Part shown: in pieces, positions 36,976 to 46,190 of the stretch | How the letters are laid out: the number at the start of each line of letters is the position of its first letter | Position numbering within the stretch: position 1 is the first letter of the stretch | Origin: Hyperoodon ampullatus | Taxonomy: Eukaryota > Chordata > Mammalia > Artiodactyla > Ziphiidae | DNA: 64,000 nt | Direction of reading: 5' to 3' | Assembly (NCBI GenBank): GCA_949752795.1 | Contig: OX457068.1 | Location: 54,154,516 to 54,218,515 of the forward strand | Notes under the pieces: model-generated | What the model was told of the DNA's origin: nothing | Database searches by the model: none | The model's input: only the letters and a program-made list of their open reading frames with translations | Translations under genes and position numbers: made by a program

Positions 36976-37517
36976 TCTACTAATTATTTCTTTCTACTTT
37001 TTCTCACTGTTATTCTGAGCCGGGTGGATGAAAGGCTCTTGGTGCTGCAGCCAGGAGTTAGTGCTGTGCCTCTGAAGTGGGAGAGCCAACTTCAGGACAC
37101 GGGTCCACAAGAGACCTCCCAGCTCCACATAATATCAAGCAGCGAAAATCTCCCAGGGATCTCCATCTCAACACCAGCACCCAGCTTCAGTCAACGACCA
37201 GCAAGCTACAGTGCTGGTCACCCTATGCCAAGCAACTAGCAAGGCAGGAACACAACCCCACCCATTAGCAGAGAGGCTACCTAAAAACATAATAAGGCCA
37301 CAGGCACCCCAAAACACACCACCAGACGTGGACCTGTCCACCAGAAAGACAAGATCGAGCTTCAACCACCAGAACACAGGCATTAGTCCCCCCCACCAGG
37401 AAGCCTACACAACCTACTGAAACAACCTTAGCCACGGGGGACAGACACCAAAAACAACGGGAACTACGAATCTGCAGCCTGCAAAAAGGAGACCCCAAAC
37501 ACAGTAACATAAGCAAA

Positions 37518-38432
37518 ATGAGAAAGCAGAAAAACACACAGCAGGTGAAGGAGCAAGATAAAAACCTACCAGACCTAACAAATGAAGAGGTAATAGGCAG
37601 TCTACCTGAAAAAGAATTCAGAATAATGATAGTAAAGCTGATCCAAGATTCTATTTCCCAGATCCAAAATCTTGGAAATAGAATAGACAATATGCAAGAA
37701 ACAGTTAACAAGGACCTAGAAGAACTAAAGATGAATCAAGCATCGATTAAAAACACAATAAATGAAATGAAAAATACTCTAGATGGGATCAATAGCAGAA
37801 TAACTGAGGCAGAAGAACGGATAAGTGAGGTGGAAGATAAAATAGTGGAAATAACTGATGCAGAGAAAAATAAAGAAAAAAGAATGAAAAGAACAGAGGA
37901 CAGTCTCAGAGACCTCTGGGACAACATTAAACGCACCAACATTCGAATTATAGGGGTTCCAGAAGAAGAAGAGAAAAAGAAAGGGACTGAGAAAATATTT
38001 GAAGAGATTATAGTTGAAAACTTCCCTAATATGGGAAAGGAAATAGTTAATCAAGTCCAGGAGGCACAGAGAGTCCCATACAGAATAAATCCAAGAAGAA
38101 ATACGCCAAGACACATATTAATCAAACTGTCAAAAATTAAACACAAAGAAATCATATTAAAAGCAGCAAGGGAAAAACAACAAATAACACACAAGGGAAT
38201 CCCCATCAGGTTAACAGCTGATCTCTCAGCAGAAACTCTACAAGCCAGAAGGGAGTGGCAGGACATAATTAAAGTGATGAAGGAGAGAAACCTGCAACCA
38301 AGATTACTCTACCCAGCAAGGATCTCATTCAGATTTGATGGAGAAATTAAAACCTTTACAGACAAGCAAAAGCTGAGAGAGTTCAGCACCACCAAACCAG
38401 CTTTACAACAAATGCTAAAGGAACTTCTCTAG
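37518..38432 (+). CDS. L1-C ORF1p, LINE-1 RNA-binding nucleic acid chaperone (intact)
   Basis: 304 codons, intact, somewhat shorter than human ORF1p (338). It binds L1 RNA in cis, forms trimers and acts as a nucleic-acid chaperone in the cytoplasmic L1 RNP. Layout: a charged N-terminal region (1-40), a heptad-rich coiled coil (about 45-125, EEL..NQASIKNTINEMKNTL), an RRM (about 135-225, starting at NIRIIGVPEEEEKKK and including NPRRNTPRHILIKLS), and a C-terminal domain with LSAETLQARREWQDI and YPARISFRF. The ATG in agcaaaatgagaaag is the first in frame and matches the start of the older copies. The stop is tag at 38430. ORF2 follows after a 58-bp spacer, as usual for L1. Confidence 0.95.
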   Translation: MRKQKNTQQVKEQDKNLPDLTNEEVIGSLPEKEFRIMIVKLIQDSISQIQNLGNRIDNMQETVNKDLEELKMNQASIKNTINEMKNTLDGINSRITEAEERISEVEDKIVEITDAEKNKEKRMKRTEDSLRDLWDNIKRTNIRIIGVPEEEEKKKGTEKIFEEIIVENFPNMGKEIVNQVQEAQRVPYRINPRRNTPRHILIKLSKIKHKEIILKAAREKQQITHKGIPIRLTADLSAETLQARREWQDIIKVMKERNLQPRLLYPARISFRFDGEIKTFTDKQKLREFSTTKPALQQMLKELL

Positions 38433-38490
38433 GCAAGAAACACAACAGAAGGACTATACCTACAATAACGAACCCAAAGTCATTAAGGAA

Positions 38491-38844
38491 ATGGGAATAG
38501 GAACATACATATCAATAATTACCTTAAATGTAAATGGACTAAATGCTCCCACCAAAAGACACAGAGTGGCTGAATGGATACAAAAACAAGACCCATATAT
38601 ATGCTGTCTACAAGAGACCCACTTCAGACCTAGAGACACATACAGATTGAAAGTAAGGGGATGGAAAAAGATATTCCATGCAAATGGAAATCAAAAGAAA
38701 GCTGGAGTAGCAATTCTTATATCAGACAAAATAGACTTTAAAATAAAGACTATTAGAAGAGACAAAGAAGGACACTACATAACGATAAAGGGATCGATCC
38801 AAGAAGAAGATATAACAATTGTAAATATTTTGCACCAAACATAG
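38491..38844 (+). pseudogene. L1-C ORF2 N-terminal piece (endonuclease, before frameshift)
   Basis: First 113 or so native codons of ORF2, starting MGIGTYISIITLNVNGLNAP. It holds the first catalytic endonuclease residues: the Asn in LNVNGLN and the Glu in LQETHF. Near 38830 the expected 'aaatatttatgcaccc' context reads 'aaatattttgcaccaaac', a 1-nt deletion. The frame then runs into HQT and a stop at 38844. The rest of ORF2 continues in the next frame with no stop, so this is a single recent lesson of decay rather than long degeneration. Compare L1-B at 32843, which keeps 'aaatatttatgcaccc'. Confidence 0.9.
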
Positions 38845-41800
38845 GAGCACCTCAATACATAAGGCAAATACTAACAGCCATAAAAGGGGAAATCGACAGT
38901 AACACAATCATAGTAGGGGACTTTAACACCCCACTTTCACCAATGGACAGATCATCCAAAGTGAAAATAAATAAGGAAACACAAGCTTTAAATGATACAT
39001 TAAACAAGATGGACTTAATTGATATTTATAGGACATTCCACCCAAAAACAACAGAATACACATTTTTCTCAAGTGCTCATGGAACATTCTCCAGGATAGA
39101 TCATATCTTGGGTCACAAATCAAGCCTTGGTAAATTTAAGAAAATTGAAATTGTATCAAGTATCTTTTCCGACCACAATGCTATGAGACTAGACATCAAT
39201 TACAGGAAAAGATCTGTAAAAAATACAAACACATGGAGGCTAAACAATACACTACTCAATAATGAAGTGATCACTGAAGAAATCAAAGAGGAAATTAAGA
39301 AATACTTAGAAACAAATGACAATGGAGACACGACGACCCAAAACCTATGGGACGCAGCAAAAGCAGTTCTAAGGGGGAAGTTTATAGCAATACAATCCCA
39401 CCTTAAGAAACAGGAAACATTTCGAGTAAACAACCTGACCCTGCACCTAAAGCAATTAGAGAAAGAAGAACAAAAAACCCCCAAAGTTAGCAGAAGGAAA
39501 GAAATCATAAAGATCAGATCAGAAATAAATGAAAAAGAAATGAAGGAAACGATAGCAAAGATCAATCAAACTAAAAGCTGGTTCTTTGAGAAGATAAACA
39601 AAATTGACAAACCATTAGCCAGACTCATCAAGAAAAGAAGGGAGAAGACTCAAATCAGTAGAATTAGAAATGAAAAAGGAGAAGTAACAACTGACACTGC
39701 AGAAATACAAAAGATCATGAGAGATTACTATAAGCAACTCTATGCCAATAAAATGGACAACCTGGAAGAAATGGACAAATTCTTAGAAATGCACAACCTA
39801 CCAAGACTGACTCAGGAAGAAATAGAAAATATGAATAGACCAATCACAAGCACTGAAATTGAAACTGTGATTAAAAATCTTCCATCAAACAAAAGCCCAG
39901 GACCAGATGGCTTCACAGGCGAATTCTATCAAGCATGTAGAGAAGAGCTAACACCTATCCTTCTCAAACTCTTCCAAAATATAGCAGAGGGAGGAACACT
40001 CCGAAACTCATTCTACGAGGCCACCATCACCTTGATACCAAGACCAGACAAGGATGTCACAAAGAAAGAAAACTACAGGCCAATATCACTGATGAACATA
40101 GATGCAAAAATCCTCAACAAAATACTAGCAAACAGAATCCAACAGCACATTAAAAGGATCATACACCATGATCAAGTGGGGTTTATTCCAGGAATGCAAG
40201 GATTCTTCAATATACGCAAATCAATCAATGTGATACACCATATTAACAAGTTGAAGGAGAAAAACCATATGATCATCTCAATAGATGCAGAGAAAGCTTT
40301 CGACAAAATTCAACACCCATTTATGATAAAAACCCTGCAGAAAGTAGGCATAGAGGGAACTTTCCTCAACATAATAAAGGCCATATATGACAAACCCGCA
40401 GCCAACATTGTCCTCAATGGTGAAAAACTGAAACCATTTCCACTAAGATCAGGAACAAGACAAGGCTGCCCACTCTCACCACTCTTATTCAACATAGTTT
40501 TGGAAGTTTTAGCCACAGCAATCAGAGAAGAAAAGGAAATAAAAGGAATCCAAATTGGAAAAGAAGAAGTAAAGCTGTCACTGTTTGCAGATGACATGAT
40601 ACTATACATAGAGAATCCTAAAGATGCTACCGAAAAACTACTAGAGCTAATCAATGAATTTGGTAAAGTAGCAGGATACAAAATTAATGCACAGAAATCT
40701 CTGGCATTCCTGTACACTAATGATGAAAAATCTGAAAATGAAATCAAGAAAACACTCCCATTTACCATTGCAACAAAAAGAATAAAATATCTAGGAATAA
40801 ACCTACCTAAGGAGACAAAAGACCTGTATGCAGAAAATTATAAGACACTGATGAAAGAAATTAAAGATGATATAAATAGATGGAGAGATATACCATGCTC
40901 CTGGATTGGAAGAATCAATATTGTGAAAATGACTCTACTACCCAAAGCAATCTACAGATTCAATGCAATCCCTATCAAACTACCACTGGCATTTTTCACA
41001 GAAGTAGAACAAAAAATTTCAAAATTTGTTTGGAAAAACAAAAGACCCCGAATAGCCAAAGCAATCTTGAGAACGAAAAACGGAGCTGGAGGAATCAGGC
41101 TGCCTGACTTCAGACTATACTACAAAGCTACAGTAATTAAGACAGTGTGGTACTGGCATAAAAACAGAAAGATAGATCAGTGGATCAGGATAGAAAGCCC
41201 AGAGATAAACCCACGCACATATGGCCAACTTATCTTTGATAAAGGAGGCAGGAATGTACAGTGGAGAAAGGACAGCCTCTTCAATAAGTGGTGCTGGGAA
41301 AACTGGACAGGGACATGTAAAAGTATGAGATTAGATCATTCCCTAACACCATACACAAAAATAAGCTCAAAATGGATTAAAGACCTAAATGTAAGGCCAG
41401 AAACTATCAAACTCTTAGAGGAAAACATAGGTAGAACACTCTATGACATAAATCACAGCAAGATCCTTTTGGACCCACCTCCTAGAGAAATGGAACTAAA
41501 AACAAAGATAAACAAATGGGACCTAATGAAACTTCAAAGCTTTTGCACAGCAAAGGAAACCATAAACAAGACCAAAAGACAACCCTCAGAATGGGAGAAA
41601 ATATTTGCAAATGAAGCAACTGACAAAGGATTAATCTCCAAAATTTATAAACAGCTCATGCAGCTCAATAGCAAAAAAACAAACAACCCAATCCAAAAAT
41701 GGGCAGAAGACATAAATAGACATTTCTCCAAAGAAGATATACAGACTGCCAACAAACACATGAAAGAATGCTCAACATCATTAATCATTAGAGAAATGCA

Positions 41801-42470
41801 AATCAAAACTACAATGAGATATCATCTCACACCAGTCAGAATGGCCATCATCAAGAAATCTAGAAACAATAAATGCTGGAGAGGGTGTGGAGAAAAGGGA
41901 ACACTCTTGCACTGCTGGTGGGAATGTGAATTGGTACAGCCACTATGGAGAACAGTATGGAGGTTCCTTAAAAAACTAAAAATAGAACTACCATATGACC
42001 CAGCAATCCCACTACTAGGCATATACCCTGAGAAGACCATAATTCAAAAAGAGACATGTACCAAAATGTTCATTGCAGCTCTATTCACAATAGCCCGGAG
42101 CTGGAAACAACCTAAGTGTCCATCATCGGATGAATGGATAAAGAAGATGTGGCACATATATACAATGGAATATTACTCAGCCATAAAAAGAAACGAAACT
42201 GAGCTATTTGTAATGAGGTGGATAGACCTAGAGTCTGTCATACAGAGTGAAGTAAGTCAGAAAGAGAAAGACAAATACCGTATGCTAACACATATATATG
42301 GAATTAAAAAAAAAAAATGTCATGAAGAACCTAGGGGTAAAACGGGAATAAAGACACAGACCTACTTGAGAATGGACTTGAGGATATGGGGAAGGGGAAG
42401 GGTAAGCTGTGACAAAGGGAAAGAGAGGCATGGACATATATACACTCCCAAACGTAAGGTAGATAGATAG
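38831..42470 (+). pseudogene. L1-C ORF2 main part: endonuclease remainder, reverse transcriptase, C-terminal Cys domain
   Basis: Open from the frameshift to a tag at 42470; the first ATG in this frame is at 38943 (1175 codons). Target-primed reverse transcription needs the whole protein. Visible parts: endonuclease [10 protein letters not shown] (before the first Met), [13 protein letters not shown] and [11 protein letters not shown] with [13 protein letters not shown] (about residue 316 from Met 38943), [22 protein letters not shown] and the FADDMILYI active site (about residue 547); and a C-terminal cysteine knuckle, C-x3-C-x8-H-C-x3-C, around residue 977 (CWRGCGEKG...HCWWEC). At the 3' end the usual stop after the YGI segment is lost in an A-run, adding about 55 codons of 3' UTR. 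All RT catalytic residues look intact. Not functional as one protein unless bypassed. Confidence 0.9.
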
Positions 42471-42670
42471 TGGGAAGCAGCCGCAGAGCACAGGGAGATC
42501 AGCTCGGTGCTTTGTGACTGCCTGGAGGGGTGGGATGGGGAGGGTGGGAGGGAGGGAGATGCATGAGGGAGGGGATGTGGGAACAGATGTATATGTATGA
42601 CTGATTCACTTTGTTATAAAGCAGAAACTAATAAAAAAAAAATCTACAAAGTAAAAAAAATAAAAAATAA
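42471..42670 (+). other. L1-C 3' UTR, poly-A signal and tail
   Basis: Short 3' UTR with the conserved 'gtgggaagcagccgcagagcac' start, a G-rich tract, 'ctgattcactttgttataaag' and then aataaa at 42630-42635 running into an A-rich tail with several non-A bases. It lacks the terminal segment present in L1-B ('caattatactccaataaagg'), so polyadenylation occurred about 35 nt earlier. Confidence 0.85.
42527..42557 (+). other. Candidate G-quadruplex motif in L1-C 3' UTR
   Basis: At least six G runs of three or more separated by 1-2 nt (gggg t ggg at gggg a ggg t ggg a ggg a ggg). G4-forming tracts in the 3' UTR are known for young primate L1s. Folding here is predicted from sequence only. Confidence 0.75.
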
Positions 42671-42686
42671 AAAAATAAACCCGAAA

Positions 42687-43610
42687 TGGATTAAAGACCT
42701 AAATATAAGGCCAGACACTATAAAACTCTTAGAGGAAAACATAGACAGAATACTCTATGACATAAATCACAGCAAGATCATTTTTGACCCACCTCCTAGA
42801 GAAATGGAAATAAAAACAAAAATAAACAAATGGGCCCTAATGAAACTAAAAGCTTTTGCACAACAAAGGAAATGCTAAACAAGATGAAAGCCCACCCTCA
42901 GAATGGGAGAAAATATTTGCAAGTGAAGCAACTGACAAAGGATTAGTCTCCAGAATATAGAACCAGCTCATCCAGCTTAATATCAGAAAAACAAACAATC
43001 CAAATAAAAAATGGGCAGAAGCCCTAAATAGACATTTCTCCAAAGATATACAGATTGCCAACAAGCACATCAAAGGATGCTCAACATGAATAATCATTAC
43101 AGAAATGAAAATCAAAACTAGAATGAGGTACCACCTCACACTGTGCAGTATGCCCATCATCAAAGAATCTACAAATAATACGTGCTGGAGAGGGTGTGGA
43201 GAAAAGGGAACCCTCTTGAACTGTTGGTGGGAATATAAATTGATAGAGACACTATGGAGAACAGTATAGAGGTTCCTTAAAAAACTAAAAACAGAACTAC
43301 CATATAACCCAGCAATCGCACTACTGGGCATATACCCTGAAAAAACCATAATTCAAAGGGCCGTGCACCACAATGTTCATTGCAGCTCTGGCCAGGACCT
43401 GGAAGCCACCTAAGTGTTCATGGACAGAAGAATGGATAAAGAATATGTGGCACATCTATACAATGGAATATTACTCAGCCATAAAAAGAAACGAAATTGT
43501 GTTATTAGTAGTGAGTTGGATGGACCTAGGGACTGTTATACAGAGTGAAGTAAGTCAGAAAGAGTAAAACAAATACCGTATGCTAACACATATATATGGA
43601 TTCCAAAATA
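42687..43610 (+). pseudogene. L1-B ORF2, second part (C-terminal domain)
   Basis: It picks up at 'tggattaaagacctaaatata', exactly where the target was split, and runs to the ORF2 end near 43610. The zinc-knuckle-like region 'acgtgctggagagggtgtggag' is near 43180, and 'atgtggcacatctatacaatgg' is near 43446. Broken by several stops. Because L1-A's own 3' half is missing, part of this block could derive from L1-A by recombination (inference). Confidence 0.8.
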
Positions 43611-43980
43611 AAAACCCACACAGTTTTGGAGAACCTAGGGGTAGGACAGGAATAAAGATGCAGACATAGAGAATGGACTTGAGGACACGTGGAGGGGGAA
43701 GGCTAAACTGGGACGAAGTGAGAGAGTGGCATGGACATATATACACTACCAAATATTAAATAGGTGAGTAGTGGGAAGCAGCCGCATAGCACAGAGAGAT
43801 TGCTTGGTGTTTTGTGTTGACCTAGATGGGTGGGATACGGAGTGTGGGAAGGAGATGCAAGATAGAAGAGATATGGGGGATGTATGTATATGTATAGATG
43901 ATTAACTTTGTTATACAGCAGAAACTAACACACCTTTGGAAGGCAATTATACTCCAATAAAGGTGTTAAAAAAAAAGAAA
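43611..43980 (+). other. L1-B 3' UTR and poly-A
   Basis: L1 3' UTR with 'gtgggaagcagccgcatagcacag' and a poly-A signal aataaa near 43957, followed by a short A tail. The G-run region that forms a quadruplex-type motif in L1-C is decayed here ('gggtgggatacggagtgtggg'). Confidence 0.8.
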
Positions 43981-44185
43981 AACGGATTTGTGTTGGCCAA
44001 TGTAGGTCAAGGAGGCTAAAAAGGAGAGTCCTGGATGTTATGGAGCAACAATGCCAGCCAACATCAACCACAGTAACCAAGTCTGCCCAGACTATTGGGA
44101 AAACAACCCAAAGCAAAACAAACAAACAAACAAACAAAAACCCTACTTTTATTTTTTAAGTATAATGGAAAAATTTATTCTTTAA
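43981..44185. other. Right flank of the L1 stack
   Basis: Unique-looking DNA starting aacggatttgtgttggcc, with a (CAAA)n run near 44114-44138. No L1 ORF2 text resumes here, which is why L1-A appears 3'-deleted. Confidence 0.6.
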
Positions 44186-44310
44186 CCAAAAAAAAAATTT
44201 GGCCATGCCACTCAGCTCTCAGAATCTTATTTCTCCCACCAGGGATTGAATCCAGGCCCCGGCAGTGAGAACACTGAGTCCTAACCACTGCACAGTCAGG
44301 GAATTCCCCC
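44186..44310 (-). mobile_element. tRNA-derived SINE (antisense), short CHR/Bov-tA type
   Basis: Minus-strand reading starts gggaattccctgactgtgca and contains an A-box-like tgcagtggttaggactc and a B-box-like ggattcaatcc, typical pol III promoter elements of cetartiodactyl tRNA-Glu SINEs. Near-matching flanks aaaatttattctttaa (44170-44185) and aaaatttttctttaa (44311-44325) are the likely target-site duplication. Family within the CHR group not certain. Confidence 0.8.
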
Positions 44311-44325
44311 AAAATTTTTCTTTAA

Positions 44326-45174
44326 GCACCATACTGTAAATATTTTAGGCTTCTCAAGTCAGATCTAGCTTTTGTTGCAAATAGTTCTTTTATTTTTCTT
44401 GTAGTTAAAAAACAAACAAACAAAAAAGTAAACAAAAAACACTTTAAAAACGTAAAAAACATTCTTATCTCATGGGCCATAGTTTGATAACTCCAGGTCT
44501 AGACTAAAGCTTTCAAGCACATTTAAACAGTAGAAAACTTCTATTCAAGAGAGATCTTATGTCAACTGCAGTAATCAAAATCAACACAAGTGATATGGCT
44601 GGCAGTTTGTTGGTGGTCCCAGGACACTGACTACTCTGCTTTTTCTTCTAGATTCCAGATATCCCTGGGGCAACTATACAGAGTATACGAGCTCCTGAGA
44701 ATACAGCTTAAATAGTTGGATATCTGTGCCGCAGAGAATGCCAAGGACTTTCAGCAAAGTAACAATAAGTATGCAATTATCAGAAAAGCTCAGACCTTAC
44801 ATCAACAAGAAAGAAAGCACTTAACAGGTTGACAGTGACCATCTGCACATTATTCCTATGGTGCTACCATGTTCAGTCACCTAAGTGAAAACCTAATTCT
44901 TTATCTTTTACCTGCACCATGTCTTGGACAGAAATGCCTTTACAATTTACTTGTTTCCTTCCTGTCCCAATTCTAACATAGAGAGTGTACTTTTATCTCG
45001 TTCTACCAGAATAACTGTGCAAGTTTCTTAACTCATTCCCTCACAGGCTCCTTTTACACTCTCCACTCTCTGGCCTTAGCCAGCCCACCTCAGAGAGGCT
45101 AAGTTTTGTAATTACATTGCCTTGATTTTGTCTCTTCATTTTCTCAGTGACCCGAATCCAATTCAATTTATTCA
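44326..45174. other. Host DNA, nothing recognised
   Basis: A (CAAA)n-like patch lies near 44405-44455. No gene-like frame. Confidence 0.45.
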
Positions 45175-45500
45175 GTCATTGATCAGATATTTATAATGCC
45201 CAGTATTCAACGTGCTGGAGACTGCAGGATCCACAGATATATGTTAGAATCTCTGCCTTCTCTTAGAAGAGATAAGAGAGTGACAAAATACCTGTGATAG
45301 AAGGTGGAATGCGACAAGAGTCATTTGAGTAGCATGAGCAAAGTTCAATAAAGTAGCTACAGAAAATTTCTGGCTGGTGAGATTGGGAAAGACTTGAGAA
45401 AGCATTGAAGATTTACTAGAAAGTCATTACATGAAGAGGAAACTGGCGGGACATTGTGATAGAGAGAAAGGCAAAAGCAGAGGAAGTGAGGTAGGAAATC
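45175..45500 (-). repeat. L2 3' region (antisense)
   Basis: 'tcattgatcagatatttataatgcccagtattcaacgtgctgg' then 'atctctgccttctcttagaagag' then 'gataagagagtgacaaaatacctg' follow the reverse complement of the L2 3' end and its upstream region. Confidence 0.55.
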
Positions 45501-46069
45501 ACACAGATGATTCAGGAAATTATAGCCATATAACTTTAATAGTTGAGTGATGGAATGAACTTCGAGAATGAGTTAAGCCAAGTTTTTGGAAGGGCTGGAT
45601 TCACGGCTATGTTGTTTAAACTGTATTCAGTTGACTTTGGAGGAAAGTTAATGTTTTTTGAAATCCATATGCCCTATGCCCTATTATTAGGTGAACGTAT
45701 GTTTGGTTTACTCAGCCATTATGTAGTGAAAGGACTTTACGCTGAGAATTAGGGAACTCATAGATTCAAATTTCTGTTATAGCTACTTTTATTCCATCTT
45801 TCTAGATTATCAGTAAATCAAAGCGAAATGAAGAAAATTTCATTTCCATTTGTATTTTAAATATATGTATGAACTATGAAGTGCTGATGCTATATACAAA
45901 GTTAGGAAAGAGTTTTAAAAGCTAAAAGAAAGGTTAGCTGTGGAACTTCCAAGAACAGATGATATACAGTGGGGTTGTTTTTGGTAAAATTGGAAAGTAA
46001 GAAAATATATGTCTTTAACCTTTCAACCTAATATGGCAGATCAAGTTTCCCTGCTATTCTCACATTAGA

Positions 46070-46190
46070 TCATGAAATCCTCGGGGAAAGAAGAGTATTT
46101 TCTTTGATTCCTGTTTGTATTCTAAGCACACAGCAGAAAGCCTGGCTCATAACAACCACTCAGTAAATGTTGCTTGAATGAATGATCCCT
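46070..46190 (+). repeat. L2 3' end
   Basis: Sense L2 terminus: 'agagtattttctttgattcctg', 'attctaagcacacagcagaaagcctggctcata', 'cactcagtaaatgttgcttgaatgaatga'. A good landmark match. Confidence 0.7.

Larger units (their letters stand above)
35399..37517 (+). promoter_or_regulatory. L1-C 5' UTR, internal promoter region
   Basis: In L1s the 5' UTR drives transcription from its own first base. This one keeps many CpGs (densest about 35640-36250), expected for a young methylated promoter. Order: YY1-like motif at the start, CpG-rich body, a triplicated roughly 70-80-bp unit (36280-36503), a poly-pyrimidine tract (36661-36975), and a moderately conserved segment leading to ORF1. A 144-codon frame at 35622-36056 and a 228-codon frame at 36553-37239 fall in it. 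The second is mostly low-complexity Phe/Leu/Ser/Pro from the pyrimidine tract, and neither looks like a gene. Confidence 0.8.
35399..42670 (+). mobile_element. L1-C: young, nearly intact full-length LINE-1
   Basis: A 7.27-kb L1 flanked by a perfect 16-bp target-site duplication, aaaaataaacccgaaa (35383-35398 and 42671-42686), inside the ORF2 of L1-B. It has a CpG-rich 5' UTR of about 2.1 kb, an intact 304-codon ORF1 (37518-38432), ORF2 (38491-42470) with one 1-nt deletion near 38830, a short 3' UTR with a G-rich tract and an impure poly-A tail. The complete duplication and open ORFs mark it as the youngest L1 in the window. As it stands the endonuclease and RT cannot be made as one protein, so it is probably not autonomous. 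Confidence 0.93.
29541..43980 (+). mobile_element. L1-B: full-length LINE-1 interrupted by L1-C
   Basis: It begins with aggaggagcttcaagatggt, inside L1-A's ORF2, and ends at a poly-A after 'ctccaataaaggtgtt' near 43975. It is split at 35398/42687 by L1-C, whose duplicated target aaaaataaacccgaaa belongs to L1-B. Removing L1-C gives about 7.2 kb: 5' UTR (29541-31566), ORF1 (31567-32458), ORF2 (32517-35398 plus 42687-43610) and 3' UTR. Both ORFs have many stops and indels. No convincing target-site duplication flanks L1-B itself. Confidence 0.85.

Noticed and set aside
36553..37239. 228-codon sense frame upstream of ORF1 in L1-C
   Set aside because: Most of it is translation of the pyrimidine tract (Phe, Leu, Ser, Pro), which lacks stop codons by composition.
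40310..40768. 152-codon antisense frame inside L1-C ORF2
   Set aside because: Shadow of the reverse-transcriptase coding frame.
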